NCBI RefSeq assembly: GCF_900177275.1
Contig: NZ_FXAG01000002.1
Location: 179,234 to 243,233 of the forward strand
Length of the DNA: 64,000 nt
Source: Pseudogulbenkiania subflava DSM 22618
GTDB lineage: Bacteria > Pseudomonadota > Gammaproteobacteria > Burkholderiales > Chromobacteriaceae
Direction: 5' to 3'
Numbering within the stretch: position 1 is the first letter of the stretch; the number at the start of each line of letters is the position of its first letter. Below are positions 24,650 to 32,422 of the stretch, one piece after another. The notes beneath the pieces were generated by a model, which did no database searches, was not told where the DNA came from, and was given only the letters and a program-made list of their open reading frames with translations. Position numbers and translations under genes: made by a program.

Positions 24650-24688
24650 TGGTGCGTCACATTATTGCCGTGATCGATATTGGTGCAT
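24650..24688 (-). promoter_or_regulatory. Possible NtrC half-sites upstream of glnA
   Basis: TTTGGTGC (24649-24656) and ATTGGTGCA (24679-24687) match the right half of NtrC sites (TGGTGCA) and are about 31 bp apart, 80-120 bp upstream of the sigma-54 promoter. The left halves are poor, so this is tentative. Confidence 0.35.
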
Positions 24689-24770
24689 GTGGCATGGTTT
24701 GCGCCGGAGCGGGGCTTTCCCGATAATCACTGTAAACAAATAATGTAATCCCCTTGCAAGGAGAGTGATG

Positions 24771-25223
24771 ATGAGCAAGATCAACGAGATTCTGCACCGG
24801 GCCGGCGAGCGCGGCAGTTCCCAGGGGCTGCCTTACGCCGGCGCGGTGACGCCGGACGAGGCGTATGAACTGTTGCAGGGCATTCCCGAAGCGGTGCTGG
24901 TCGACGTGCGCAGCCAGGCCGAATGGCAGTTCGTCGGCGTGGTGCCCGACGCACTGCGCATCGAATTGCGCAGCTTTCCCGGCATGGTACCCAACCCGAA
25001 TTTTGCCAATCAGCTGATGCAGCAGGTGGACAAGGAAAAGGTCGTGCTGTTCCTGTGCCGTTCCGGTGCCCGCTCCGACGAAGCCGCGCGTCTCGCCACG
25101 GCTTCGGGCTACGCCACGGTCTACAACGTGCTGGAAGGATTCGAGGGCGACAAGGACGCGGAGCAGCACCGCGGCCGGATCAATGGCTGGAAAGGGCGGG
25201 GTTTGCCCTGGATTCAGGGATAA
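24771..25223 (+). CDS. Rhodanese-like domain protein
   Basis: The 150-residue single-domain rhodanese has VLVDVRSQAEWQFVGVVPDA near residue 45 and the active-site loop LFLCRSGARSDEAAR near 96, with the catalytic cysteine followed by RSGARS. Such proteins transfer sulfane sulfur or act in related persulfide chemistry; the acceptor is unknown. Two upstream ATGs at 24768 and 24771 and a GTG at 24765 are possible. I choose 24771 because AAGGAG is 7 bases before it. It is divergent from glnA across a shared regulatory spacer. Confidence 0.88.
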   Translation: MSKINEILHRAGERGSSQGLPYAGAVTPDEAYELLQGIPEAVLVDVRSQAEWQFVGVVPDALRIELRSFPGMVPNPNFANQLMQQVDKEKVVLFLCRSGARSDEAARLATASGYATVYNVLEGFEGDKDAEQHRGRINGWKGRGLPWIQG

Positions 25224-25344
25224 ATGGTTGATGTTTGTCGGGCTTCGCGGCAAAGTGCAGAGTTGAAAGAATTACCATTAATGACGCCGCCGCGCGCTAG
25301 CAAGCGTATTGGCCGTCGTTGAGCAATATCGAGAAAGCAGAATC

Positions 25345-26166
25345 ATGACCGACCGTTACGCCGTCATCGGCAATCCCATCTCCCACAGTCAGTCTCCGTT
25401 CATCCATACGGAGTTCGCCCGCGCCTGCCAGCTCGATATCCAGTACGAGAAGCTGTTCGCCGAGCTCGACAAGTTCGAGCAGGTCGTCGCCGAGTTCGTC
25501 GCGGCGGGCGGCAAGGGCATGAACGTCACCCTGCCGTTCAAGGGCAACGCCTATCGCATGGCGACCGAACTGACCGAGCGCGCGCGCGCCGCCGAGGCGG
25601 TGAACACCCTGAGCTTCCGCGACGGCAAGGTCTACGGCGACAACACCGACGGCGTCGGCCTGGTGCGCGACATCGTGGAAAACCTCGACTTCCCGATCGC
25701 CGGCCAGCGCGTGCTGATCCTGGGCGCGGGTGGTGCGGTACGCGGTGTGCTGGCGCCGATCCTGGAGCAGAAGCCAGCCGCGCTGACCATCGCCAACCGC
25801 ACCCTGATCAAGGCCGAGGCGCTGGCGCACCAGTTTGCCGCCTGGGGCGAGATCAGCGCCACCGGCTATGAAAGACTGGAAGGCAAGACTTTCGACCTGG
25901 TGATCAATGCCACCTCGACCAGCCTCAGCAACGAGCTGCCGCCGGTCCCGTACGGCGTGTTCACCGCCCGTACCCTGGCCTACGACATGGTTTACAGCAA
26001 GGGCCTGACGCCGTTCCTGAAGCGCGCCCAGTCGGAAAACGCCGGCATGCTGGCCGACGGCCTGGGCATGCTGGTCGAGCAGGCCGCCGAATCGTTCTCG
26101 ATCTGGCACGGCGTGCAGCCGGAAACCCGCAAGGTCACCAACATGCTGCGAGACGTGCTGGCCTGA
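25345..26166 (+). CDS. aroE: Shikimate dehydrogenase
   Basis: AroE reduces 3-dehydroshikimate with NADPH in the shikimate pathway. The 273-residue protein has the substrate motif NPISHSQSPFIH at 11-22, GMNVTLPFK with the catalytic lysine near 68, NTDGVGLVRD near 103, and the dinucleotide loop LILGAGGAVRGV near 128. The C-terminal DGLGMLVEQAAESF closes the site. The stop overlaps the mtgA ATG by one base, so the genes are translationally coupled; the pair aroE-mtgA is common in betaproteobacteria. Confidence 0.96.
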   Translation: MTDRYAVIGNPISHSQSPFIHTEFARACQLDIQYEKLFAELDKFEQVVAEFVAAGGKGMNVTLPFKGNAYRMATELTERARAAEAVNTLSFRDGKVYGDNTDGVGLVRDIVENLDFPIAGQRVLILGAGGAVRGVLAPILEQKPAALTIANRTLIKAEALAHQFAAWGEISATGYERLEGKTFDLVINATSTSLSNELPPVPYGVFTARTLAYDMVYSKGLTPFLKRAQSENAGMLADGLGMLVEQAAESFSIWHGVQPETRKVTNMLRDVLA

Positions 26167-26849
26167 TGCGTCTCCTGTTCAAGATCGGGGCGGCCCTGGT
26201 GGCCGCCCTTGTGCTGTATAACCTGTGGATTTTCGGGCATGTGCTGTACTGGCGCACCAACAACCCGTCCGCCAGCGCCTTCATGAACGAGCAGCTGGCG
26301 CGCCTGCAGGAAGAGAACCCGGACGCCGAACTGCACCACAAGTGGGTGCCGTATCAACGCATCTCGCCCAATCTCAAGCGCGCCATCATCGCCGCCGAGG
26401 ACGCCAAGTTCGTCGACCACGAGGGCTTCGACTGGGACGGCATCGAGAGCGCTTTCGAGAAGAACCTGAAGCGCGGCAAGATCGTGGCCGGCGGTTCGAC
26501 CATCAGCCAGCAGCTGGCCAAGAACCTGTTCCTGTCCGGGCACAAGACCCCCTGGCGCAAGCTGGAAGAAGCCATCATCACGGTGATGCTGGAAGCGGTG
26601 ATGGACAAGCGGCGCATCTTCGAAATCTACCTCAACGTGATCGAGTGGGGTAACGGGGTGTTTGGCGCCGAGGCGGCTTCCCGCTACTACTACCGCACCG
26701 CAGCCAGCAATCTGTCCGCGTCGCAAGCCGCCAGGCTGGCCGCCATGGTGCCGAATCCGCGCTATTACGACGAGCACCGCGGAGCGCGCGGTCTGGCGCG
26801 CAAGGCGCATATCATCCAGCGCCGCCTTTCCTACGCCGAATTGCCCTGA
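26166..26849 (+). CDS. mtgA: Monofunctional peptidoglycan glycosyltransferase
   Basis: MtgA polymerises lipid II into glycan chains at the outer face of the inner membrane. The 227-residue protein has an N-terminal membrane anchor (residues 4-24). GT51 family motifs follow: AAEDAKFVDHEGFD with the catalytic glutamate near 79, GGSTISQQLAKNL near 112, KLEEAIITVMLE near 135, and the IFEIYLNVIEWGNGVFG block near 155. It lacks a transpeptidase domain, as expected for this class. Confidence 0.95.
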   Translation: MRLLFKIGAALVAALVLYNLWIFGHVLYWRTNNPSASAFMNEQLARLQEENPDAELHHKWVPYQRISPNLKRAIIAAEDAKFVDHEGFDWDGIESAFEKNLKRGKIVAGGSTISQQLAKNLFLSGHKTPWRKLEEAIITVMLEAVMDKRRIFEIYLNVIEWGNGVFGAEAASRYYYRTAASNLSASQAARLAAMVPNPRYYDEHRGARGLARKAHIIQRRLSYAELP

Positions 26850-26862
26850 TCCGGCGCGCTTT

Positions 26863-26889
26863 CCCCGGGTTTCCAGCTGGAACCCGGGG
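26863..26889 (+). terminator. Strong hairpin after mtgA
   Basis: CCCCGGGTT (26863-26871) pairs with AACCCGGGG (26881-26889), and the inner TCCAGCTGGA is itself palindromic. There is no good T-run, so it may be a Rho-assisted terminator or an mRNA end stabiliser. Confidence 0.5.
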
Positions 26890-26950
26890 CCTTCACGTGC
26901 TAGAATCCCGCCTTTCTTTTCGTTTGGCCGTGCCCGCACGGCATTAACGC

Positions 26951-27004
26951 ATGGACTTACCCAGTTATCCTGTAACGAAATCCCGTTACTCTATTATCGA
27001 ATAA
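26951..27004 (+). CDS. Possible 17-codon leader peptide upstream of mgtE
   Basis: ATG at 26951 opens a short frame, MDLPSYPVTKSRYSIIE, with two prolines, ending in TAA at 27002, 58 bp before mgtE. No Shine-Dalgarno is obvious. Proline-containing leader ORFs control some Mg2+ transporter genes (mgtL and mgtP in enterobacteria), which is why I note it. Two hairpins follow: AGTGC/GCACT, and TTCCGC/GCGGAA directly next to the mgtE ribosome binding site. Confidence 0.25.
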   Translation: MDLPSYPVTKSRYSIIE

Positions 27005-27062
27005 TCCCCGCCTTCAGGACCGCAGTGCGCGTGCACTTCCGCTGAGGCGGAAGGAGGCGTGC

Positions 27063-28505
27063 ATGACGGTTGTCGAAAAGAAACAACCCACTGATCGTCT
27101 GCAGGAAAACCTGAGCCAGGTGCAGCGCCTGATCGAGCGCCACCGGCTGGTCGAAGACTTGGTTCATCGCCAGGAGATGGAAAAGCACGACCTGGTCGAG
27201 AACCTGGTTCACAAGCAGAACCTGGTCGAACTGCAGCACAAGCTGAGCCAGCTCCACCCCGCCGACATCGCCCACATTCTGGAGGCGCTGCCGCTCGAAG
27301 ACCGTTTGCTGGTATGGGATCTGGTCAAGACCGAGCAGGACGGCGAAATCTTGCTGGAAGTCTCCGACGCGGTGCGGGAAACCCTCATCGAGTCGATGGA
27401 GCAGCACGAGCTGGTGGCTGCTGCCGAGCAGCTCGACACCGACGAACTGGCCGATCTCGCCGCCGACCTGCCGCGCCAGGTGGTGTACGAGGTCATGGGC
27501 AGCCTGGACGAGCAGGAGCGTGCCCAGCTGCAGTCCGCGCTGTCCTACGACGAGGACCGGGTCGGCGCGCTGATGGACTTCGAGCTGGTGAAAATCCGCG
27601 CCGACGTCAGCTGCGAAGTGGTGCTGCGTTATCTGCGTCGTTTCGACGAGCTGCCGTCGCACACCGACAAGATCTTCGTGACCGACGAGGAGGGCGTGCT
27701 CAAGGGCGTGCTGCCGGTGCGCAAGCTGCTGGTCGCCGACCCGGACGCCCTGGTGCAGGACGTGATGGCCACCGAGGTGGTGACTTTCCATCCGGAAGAA
27801 GAGGCCGCCGACGCCGCGCTGGCGTTCGAACGCTACGATCTGGTGACGGCGCCGGTGATCGACGACAAGGGTTTGCTGATCGGCCGTCTGACCGTGGACG
27901 AAATGGTCGACGTGATCCGCGAGGAGTCGGAGAGCGAAGTGCTCAACCTGGCCGGTCTGAAGGAAGAGGAAGACCTGTTTGCCCCGGTCATCGACTCGGT
28001 GAAGAACCGCTGGGCCTGGCTGGCGATCAACCTGTGCACCGCCTTCGTCGCCTCGCGCGTGATCGGCGCGTTCGAGGGGTCGATCCAGAAGATCGTCGCG
28101 CTGGCCGCGCTGATGCCGATCGTCGCCGGCATCGGCGGCAACTCCGGCAACCAGACTATTACCATGATCGTGCGCGCCCTGGCCATGGGGCAGTTGCAGC
28201 CGGGACAGGCGGCGCGGCTGTGGCGCAAGGAACTCGGCGTCAGTGCCATGAACGGCCTGGTGTGGGGCGGGATGTTGGGCCTGCTGGCGTGGGCCTTGTA
28301 CGGCAATCTGGCGCTGGGCTTGGTGATGGTGGCGGCGACCACCCTCAACCTGATGCTGGCCGCCACCATGGGGGTGTACATCCCGCTCACCATGGAAAAG
28401 TTCGGCAAGGATCCGGCGGTCGGCTCCAGCGTGATGATCACGGCCTGCACCGATTCCGGCGGCTTCTTCATCTTCCTCGGTCTGGCGACCCTGTTGCTGC
28501 TGTAA
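27063..28505 (+). CDS. mgtE: Magnesium transporter MgtE
   Basis: MgtE is a dimeric inner-membrane Mg2+ channel gated by its own cytosolic domain. The 480-residue protein has an N-terminal superhelical domain (LHPADIAHILEALP, residues 64-77) and two CBS domains (about 160-285, DRVGALMDFELVKI through VDEMVDVI). Five membrane helices form the C-terminus, with the pore segment PIVAGIGGNSGNQT near 357 and the late ITACTDSGGFFIFLGLA. The ATG at 27063 follows GGAAGGAGGCGTGC. The long leader with stem-loops could regulate it. Confidence 0.96.
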   Translation: MTVVEKKQPTDRLQENLSQVQRLIERHRLVEDLVHRQEMEKHDLVENLVHKQNLVELQHKLSQLHPADIAHILEALPLEDRLLVWDLVKTEQDGEILLEVSDAVRETLIESMEQHELVAAAEQLDTDELADLAADLPRQVVYEVMGSLDEQERAQLQSALSYDEDRVGALMDFELVKIRADVSCEVVLRYLRRFDELPSHTDKIFVTDEEGVLKGVLPVRKLLVADPDALVQDVMATEVVTFHPEEEAADAALAFERYDLVTAPVIDDKGLLIGRLTVDEMVDVIREESESEVLNLAGLKEEEDLFAPVIDSVKNRWAWLAINLCTAFVASRVIGAFEGSIQKIVALAALMPIVAGIGGNSGNQTITMIVRALAMGQLQPGQAARLWRKELGVSAMNGLVWGGMLGLLAWALYGNLALGLVMVAATTLNLMLAATMGVYIPLTMEKFGKDPAVGSSVMITACTDSGGFFIFLGLATLLLL

Positions 28506-28512
28506 GCCCATC

Positions 28513-29325
28513 ATGACCATCGACGAAGCCCTGCGCCGTTATCCCTTGCCGCGACTGGAGTCGCGCCTGCTGCTGATGCAGGTCACCGGTTTCGCCCCGG
28601 CCAAGCTGGTCGGTTATCCCGAGCTGGAGCTGAGCCCGGAGCAGGAGTCGGCCTTTGTCGCCCTGGCCGAACGGCGTCTGAGCGGCGAGCCGATCGCGTA
28701 CCTGCTGGGCGAGCGCGAATTCTACGGCCGCCCGTTCCTGGTCTCGCCGGCGGTGCTGATCCCGCGCCCGGAAACCGAGCACCTGGTCGAAGCGGCGCTG
28801 GCCAAGGTTGGCCGAAGCCCGGCACAGGTGGTTGATCTGGGCTGCGGTTCCGGCGCGATCGCGGCGACACTGGCGCTGGAGGCGCCCGAGTGGCAGGTGA
28901 GCGCGGTGGACGTGTCCGACGCCGCGCTGGCGATCGCGCGCCAGAACGCGGCGCGGCTGGCGGCTCCGGTGACGTTCTTCCTGGGCAGCTGGTATGCCCC
29001 CCTGCCTCAGGGCGCCATCTTCGACCTGATCGTGTCCAATCCGCCCTACATCGCCGCGGCGGATCGCCATCTGGGCGAAGGCGACGTGCGCTTCGAGCCG
29101 CGCCTGGCGCTGACCGACGAAAACGACGGGCTGAGCTGCCTGCGCGAGATCGCCGCCGGAGCTCCAGAGAGGCTGGTGCCGGGCGGCTGGCTGATGGTTG
29201 AGCATGGCTACGACCAGGGGGATGCCGTGCGTGCCTTGTTCCGTGCCGCCGGTTTGGCCGAGGTCGAGACCCTGGCCGATCTGGCGGGGCTCGACCGGGT
29301 GACGCTGGGGCGCAAGGCAACCTGA
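28513..29325 (+). CDS. prmC: Peptide chain release factor N5-glutamine methyltransferase
   Basis: PrmC methylates the glutamine of the GGQ motif in RF1 and RF2. The 270-residue protein has the SAM loop VVDLGCGSGAIAATLAL near 108 and the catalytic NPPYI near 178, plus the N-terminal PIAYLLGEREFYGRPFLVSPAVLIPRPETEHLVE. The gene starts 8 bp after mgtE and its stop touches the PAP2 start. An exact GGTTGGCCGAAG copy inside it is read as KVGRSP, a stretch between helices that tolerates variation. Confidence 0.95.
   Translation: MTIDEALRRYPLPRLESRLLLMQVTGFAPAKLVGYPELELSPEQESAFVALAERRLSGEPIAYLLGEREFYGRPFLVSPAVLIPRPETEHLVEAALAKVGRSPAQVVDLGCGSGAIAATLALEAPEWQVSAVDVSDAALAIARQNAARLAAPVTFFLGSWYAPLPQGAIFDLIVSNPPYIAAADRHLGEGDVRFEPRLALTDENDGLSCLREIAAGAPERLVPGGWLMVEHGYDQGDAVRALFRAAGLAEVETLADLAGLDRVTLGRKAT
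28806..28817 (+). repeat. GGTTGGCCGAAG repeat inside prmC
   Basis: Exact 12-mer within CAAGGTTGGCCGAAGCC, in a reading phase different from the metE and cysI copies. Confidence 0.8.
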
Positions 29326-30074
29326 TGACGTCGCGGGTCTGCCGCCTGTGGCCGCTGCTGCTCGTGCTGCCGGCCGTCGTGTTGGCGCTATGGCCCGACT
29401 GGAACCAGCGCCTTTTCCTGCTGTTGCACCAATCGGCCCGCTCGATGCCGGGGGCTCTCTGGCGGCTCGCCAGCGTTTTCGGCGACTGGAAAACCGTCAT
29501 CGCGTTGCTGCTGCCGCTCGCCTGGCGCCAGCCTCAGCGCTTGCCGGCACTGATCACGGGACCGTTCTTGGCGATCCTCCTGGCGATCTTGCTCAAGGCG
29601 TTCTTCGCGGTGCCGCGCCCGCCGCTGGTTCTGCCGACGGGGACGGTGCAGCTGCTGGATGCCTTGCCGCGCAACGCCTCCTTTCCTTCCGGTCATGCCA
29701 TGGCGTCGGCGCTGTTGGCAACGGCCTGGAGTGCCGACCCGAAGGCGGGGCGCGGGAGTACCGCATTGCTGATCGTGGCTGCGGCGCTGGTCGGGTGGTC
29801 GCGCCTTGCGATCGGGGTGCACTGGCCGCTCGATGTGCTGGCCGGTGCATTGCTGGGCTGGGGTGTGATGCGGCTGGCGCTGCGCCATGCCTGGCCGCAA
29901 GGATGGCCGGCGAGAGTGACGGAACGGCTGTTGGCGGTGCTGAGCGGGCTATTGCTGCTGGTGATGGCGTTTGCGGCCGTGCGAGGTTGGCCGAAGCATC
30001 ATGAGGAATACGTGGTGAGGCTGGTCATCGGAACCGGCGTCGCCCTGCTGGGCTTGCTCCGGTTCCGGCGCTGA
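29325..30074 (+). CDS. PAP2-family membrane phosphatase
   Basis: The 249-residue protein has about six membrane helices and all three PAP2 motifs: KAFFAVPRP near residue 89, FPSGHA near 121, and SRLAIGVHWPLD near 163. This arrangement fits undecaprenyl-diphosphate or lipid phosphatases acting on the periplasmic side. The substrate cannot be fixed from sequence. It is coupled to prmC by a one-base overlap. An exact GGTTGGCCGAAG copy near the 3' end is read RGWPKH. Confidence 0.9.
   Translation: MTSRVCRLWPLLLVLPAVVLALWPDWNQRLFLLLHQSARSMPGALWRLASVFGDWKTVIALLLPLAWRQPQRLPALITGPFLAILLAILLKAFFAVPRPPLVLPTGTVQLLDALPRNASFPSGHAMASALLATAWSADPKAGRGSTALLIVAAALVGWSRLAIGVHWPLDVLAGALLGWGVMRLALRHAWPQGWPARVTERLLAVLSGLLLLVMAFAAVRGWPKHHEEYVVRLVIGTGVALLGLLRFRR
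29985..29996 (+). repeat. GGTTGGCCGAAG repeat inside the PAP2 gene
   Basis: Exact 12-mer, read in a third phase (GWPK). Confidence 0.75.
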
Positions 30075-30101
30075 AGCAGGCGGCACGAAGGCCGCCCGGG
30101 A

Positions 30102-30581
30102 TCAGTGGTGGTGGCCGTGTTCGCCGTGGGCGTGGCCGTGACTGACTTCGTCGGCGCTGGCGGCGCGAACTTCCACCACCTTGGCGACGAAGCGGATGGT
30201 CAGGCCGGCCAGCGGGTGGTTGGCATCGACCACAGCCTTGCCGTCGGCGATGTCGGTGACACGGAACAGCAGAACATCGCCGGTTTCCGGATCGTCGGCC
30301 TCGAACATCATGCCCACTTCGACGTCTGCCGGGAACACGTCCAGCGGTTCGACGCGGACCAGCTCTTCTTCCGGCGTGCCGAAGGCATCATCCGGCTCCA
30401 TCTTCACGTCGATGGAGTCGCCGACCGCCTTGCCTTGCAGTGCCTCTTCCACCAGCGGGAAGATGCCGTCGTAGCCGCCGTGCAGATAGCTGATGGGCTC
30501 CTCGGTCTTGTCGAGGAGGGTATTGTCAGCGTCGAACATCTCATAGTGGAGGGTAACGACGGTATTTTTGGCGATTTGCAT
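30102..30581 (-). CDS. slyD: FKBP-type peptidyl-prolyl isomerase, SlyD-like
   Basis: The 159-residue cytoplasmic isomerase/chaperone has the FKBP core (VVTLHYEMFDADNTLLDKTEEPISYLHGG). The insert-in-flap segment lies near PEEELVRVEPLDVFP, and NHPLAGLTIRFVAKVVEV closes the fold. The C-terminal tail HGHAHGEHGHHH is a metal-binding histidine cluster as in SlyD, which delivers nickel and helps protein folding. The start ATG at 30581 gives MQIAKNTVVTLHY, the usual N-terminus. Confidence 0.92.
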   Translation of the reverse strand: MQIAKNTVVTLHYEMFDADNTLLDKTEEPISYLHGGYDGIFPLVEEALQGKAVGDSIDVKMEPDDAFGTPEEELVRVEPLDVFPADVEVGMMFEADDPETGDVLLFRVTDIADGKAVVDANHPLAGLTIRFVAKVVEVRAASADEVSHGHAHGEHGHHH

Positions 30582-30724
30582 GAGAGTTGTCCGTGCAATA
30601 AATAGATAAATTCGACAGGCGCGGAACGCCTCGCGTTCCCTGTGCCTGCAGCAAACAGATGCTGGGCGGTACCGCCTGAAGCGTATTGTAAACCATTGCA
30701 GCACCCGCTAACCGAGAAACTGCC

Positions 30725-31858
30725 ATGACTCCCCTGAGCCTCCTGGGCGGCATCACGCCCGAGCAATTCCTGAAAGAATACTGGCACAAGAAGCCCCTGT
30801 TGATCCGTGGCGCGCTCAAGGAGGTCGGGCCGCACGTCGACTTCGACTGGCTGGCCGAACTGGCCATGCAGGACGATGTCGAGTCGCGCCTGATCGAATT
30901 CAACCAGGGGCGCTGGAAGCTGGAGCGCGGTCCGTTCCGCCCCTCCCGCTTCAAGCGCCTGCCGGCCAGCGACTGGACCATCCTGGTACAGAACGTGAAT
31001 CACCATGTGCCGCATATCGACGAACTGCTGTGGCGCTTCAACTTCATCCCGTACGCTCGTCTTGACGACCTGATGATCAGCTACGCCCCTCCCGGCGGCA
31101 CGGTCGGTCCCCATTTCGACTCCTACGACGTGTTCCTGCTGCAGGTTGGCGGCCAGAAACGCTGGCAGATTTCCTCCCAGAAGGACGAGACCTTCATCGA
31201 GGATGCCCCGATCAAGGTACTGGAGCACTTCGAGGCGGAGCAGGAGTTCGTGCTGGAGCACGGCGACATGCTCTACCTGCCGCCGCGCTATGCCCATTAC
31301 GGTGTCGCACTGGAGCCGGGCATGACCTACTCCATCGGCTTCAGGGCGCCTTCGGTTCAGGAGCTGACCACCCAGTTCCTGGTCTACCTGCAGGACCGGG
31401 CTTGCTTCGATGGCCGCTACGCCGACCCCGACCTCCAGTCGCAGCCGGCCGATCCGGCCGCCATCGGTGACGCCATGGTGGCCCAGGTCGAGCGCATGCT
31501 GCAGCTCATCAAGTGGGATGGCAACACGGTTGGCGATTTCCTCGGCCACTACCTGACCGAGCCCAAGCCGCACGTGTTTTACGATGCGCCAGACGAGCCG
31601 CTCGAGTTCGACGAGTTTGTCGAACAGGCGGCCCTGGCCGGGGTGGTGCTCGACGCCAAGAGCCAGATACTGTTCCGTGGCGAGGCGCTGTACTGCAATG
31701 GCGAGCGCTTGGAGGTCGATGCGGCCGACGTGGTGGACTGGCAACGCTTTGCCAACGCCCGCAAGCTGGCAGGGCAGGCATTTTCGGATGCGATGACCGA
31801 TGTTCTTTATGAGGGCTATTTGTCAGGGTTTTGGCATATCGCTGACAGTGTTGCATGA
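30725..31858 (+). CDS. roxA: Ribosomal protein uL16 3-hydroxylase (JmjC/cupin oxygenase)
   Basis: RoxA (YcfD) hydroxylates an arginine of ribosomal protein uL16 using Fe(II), 2-oxoglutarate and oxygen. The 377-residue protein has the JmjC domain with the iron motif HFDSYD (HxD near residue 126) and the distal histidine in YLPPRYAHYG near 195. The N-terminus has QFLKEYWHKKPLLIRGA, diagnostic of this family. The winged-helix C-terminal domain (about 230-377) is present, so the protein is full length. It is divergent from slyD. Confidence 0.93.
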   Translation: MTPLSLLGGITPEQFLKEYWHKKPLLIRGALKEVGPHVDFDWLAELAMQDDVESRLIEFNQGRWKLERGPFRPSRFKRLPASDWTILVQNVNHHVPHIDELLWRFNFIPYARLDDLMISYAPPGGTVGPHFDSYDVFLLQVGGQKRWQISSQKDETFIEDAPIKVLEHFEAEQEFVLEHGDMLYLPPRYAHYGVALEPGMTYSIGFRAPSVQELTTQFLVYLQDRACFDGRYADPDLQSQPADPAAIGDAMVAQVERMLQLIKWDGNTVGDFLGHYLTEPKPHVFYDAPDEPLEFDEFVEQAALAGVVLDAKSQILFRGEALYCNGERLEVDAADVVDWQRFANARKLAGQAFSDAMTDVLYEGYLSGFWHIADSVA

Positions 31859-32119
31859 TTGCAACATGATATTGGTTGTTTTGCCTCAATGCTGGTTCGG
31901 AAGCGAATAGCTATGTGGGAAAACCCTTGTTTGGAGCCGTTTGCTGCACTGCAAGAAAAAATTCATGGGGCTGTGGCCGTTTTGCCGACCGTGCCCTCTG
32001 TACAGCCGTTTTTTTCATGCTACAATTTGCCCACTGAAAAATTTCAGTCGCTTCCGGTTAGCCAGGAGCGATTTTTGCTGAAAAATTGTTCTCATTACTT
32101 AAAGTCAAAGGTCTTAAAA

Positions 32120-32311
32120 ATGAAACAGTCGCTCCTCGTTGCTGCCCTGCTCGCCGTTGCTCTGTCCGCTTGCGGTAAGAAAGAAGAAGCTCCGAAAGTA
32201 GAAGCCTCCGCTCCGGCCGTTGAAGCTTCGGCTCCGGCTGCTGCTCCGGAAGCTTCGGCTCCGGCTGCTGCTGAAGCCTCCGCTCCGGCTGCTGCTTCCG
32301 CTGCTCAGTAA
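32120..32311 (+). CDS. Small Ala/Pro-rich lipoprotein
   Basis: The 63-residue precursor has a lipoprotein signal ending LSAC at residues 16-19, so the mature chain is about 45 residues. After CGKKEEAPKV it consists of four EASAPA-type repeats. No family can be assigned from such composition. Similar tiny lipoproteins with low-complexity tails occur in Neisseriales. The gene has its own terminator, and the ATG at 32120 is preceded by AAAGG. The repeat codons are GCT/TCC rich, giving a locally repetitive DNA. Confidence 0.78.
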   Translation: MKQSLLVAALLAVALSACGKKEEAPKVEASAPAVEASAPAAAPEASAPAAAEASAPAAASAAQ

Positions 32312-32328
32312 TCTGGTGCTGTTCAAAA

Positions 32329-32353
32329 AACCGACCCTAGGGTCGGTTTTTTT
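32329..32353 (+). terminator. Terminator of the small lipoprotein gene
   Basis: ACCGACCCTAGGGTCGGT is a perfect palindromic stem followed by TTTTTT. Confidence 0.9.
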
Positions 32354-32382
32354 ATGCCCGGCGTATTGCCGGGCATAAAAAA

Positions 32383-32408
32383 ACCCGCGCGAAGCGGGTT
32401 TTTTTTAT
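32383..32408 (-). terminator. Terminator of bamC
   Basis: ACCCGC (32383-32388) pairs with GCGGGT (32394-32399). Read on the minus strand it is followed by TTTTTTT. A further hairpin (ATGCCCGGC/GCCGGGCAT, 32353-32376) lies between the two convergent terminators. Confidence 0.82.
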
Positions 32409-32422
32409 GGTCAGGCAGGGGC

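Noticed and set aside
24546-24760. Riboswitch or attenuator in the glnA/rhodanese spacer
   Set aside because: The sequence is explained by the sigma-54 promoter and NtrC-type half-sites; no known riboswitch core was recognised.
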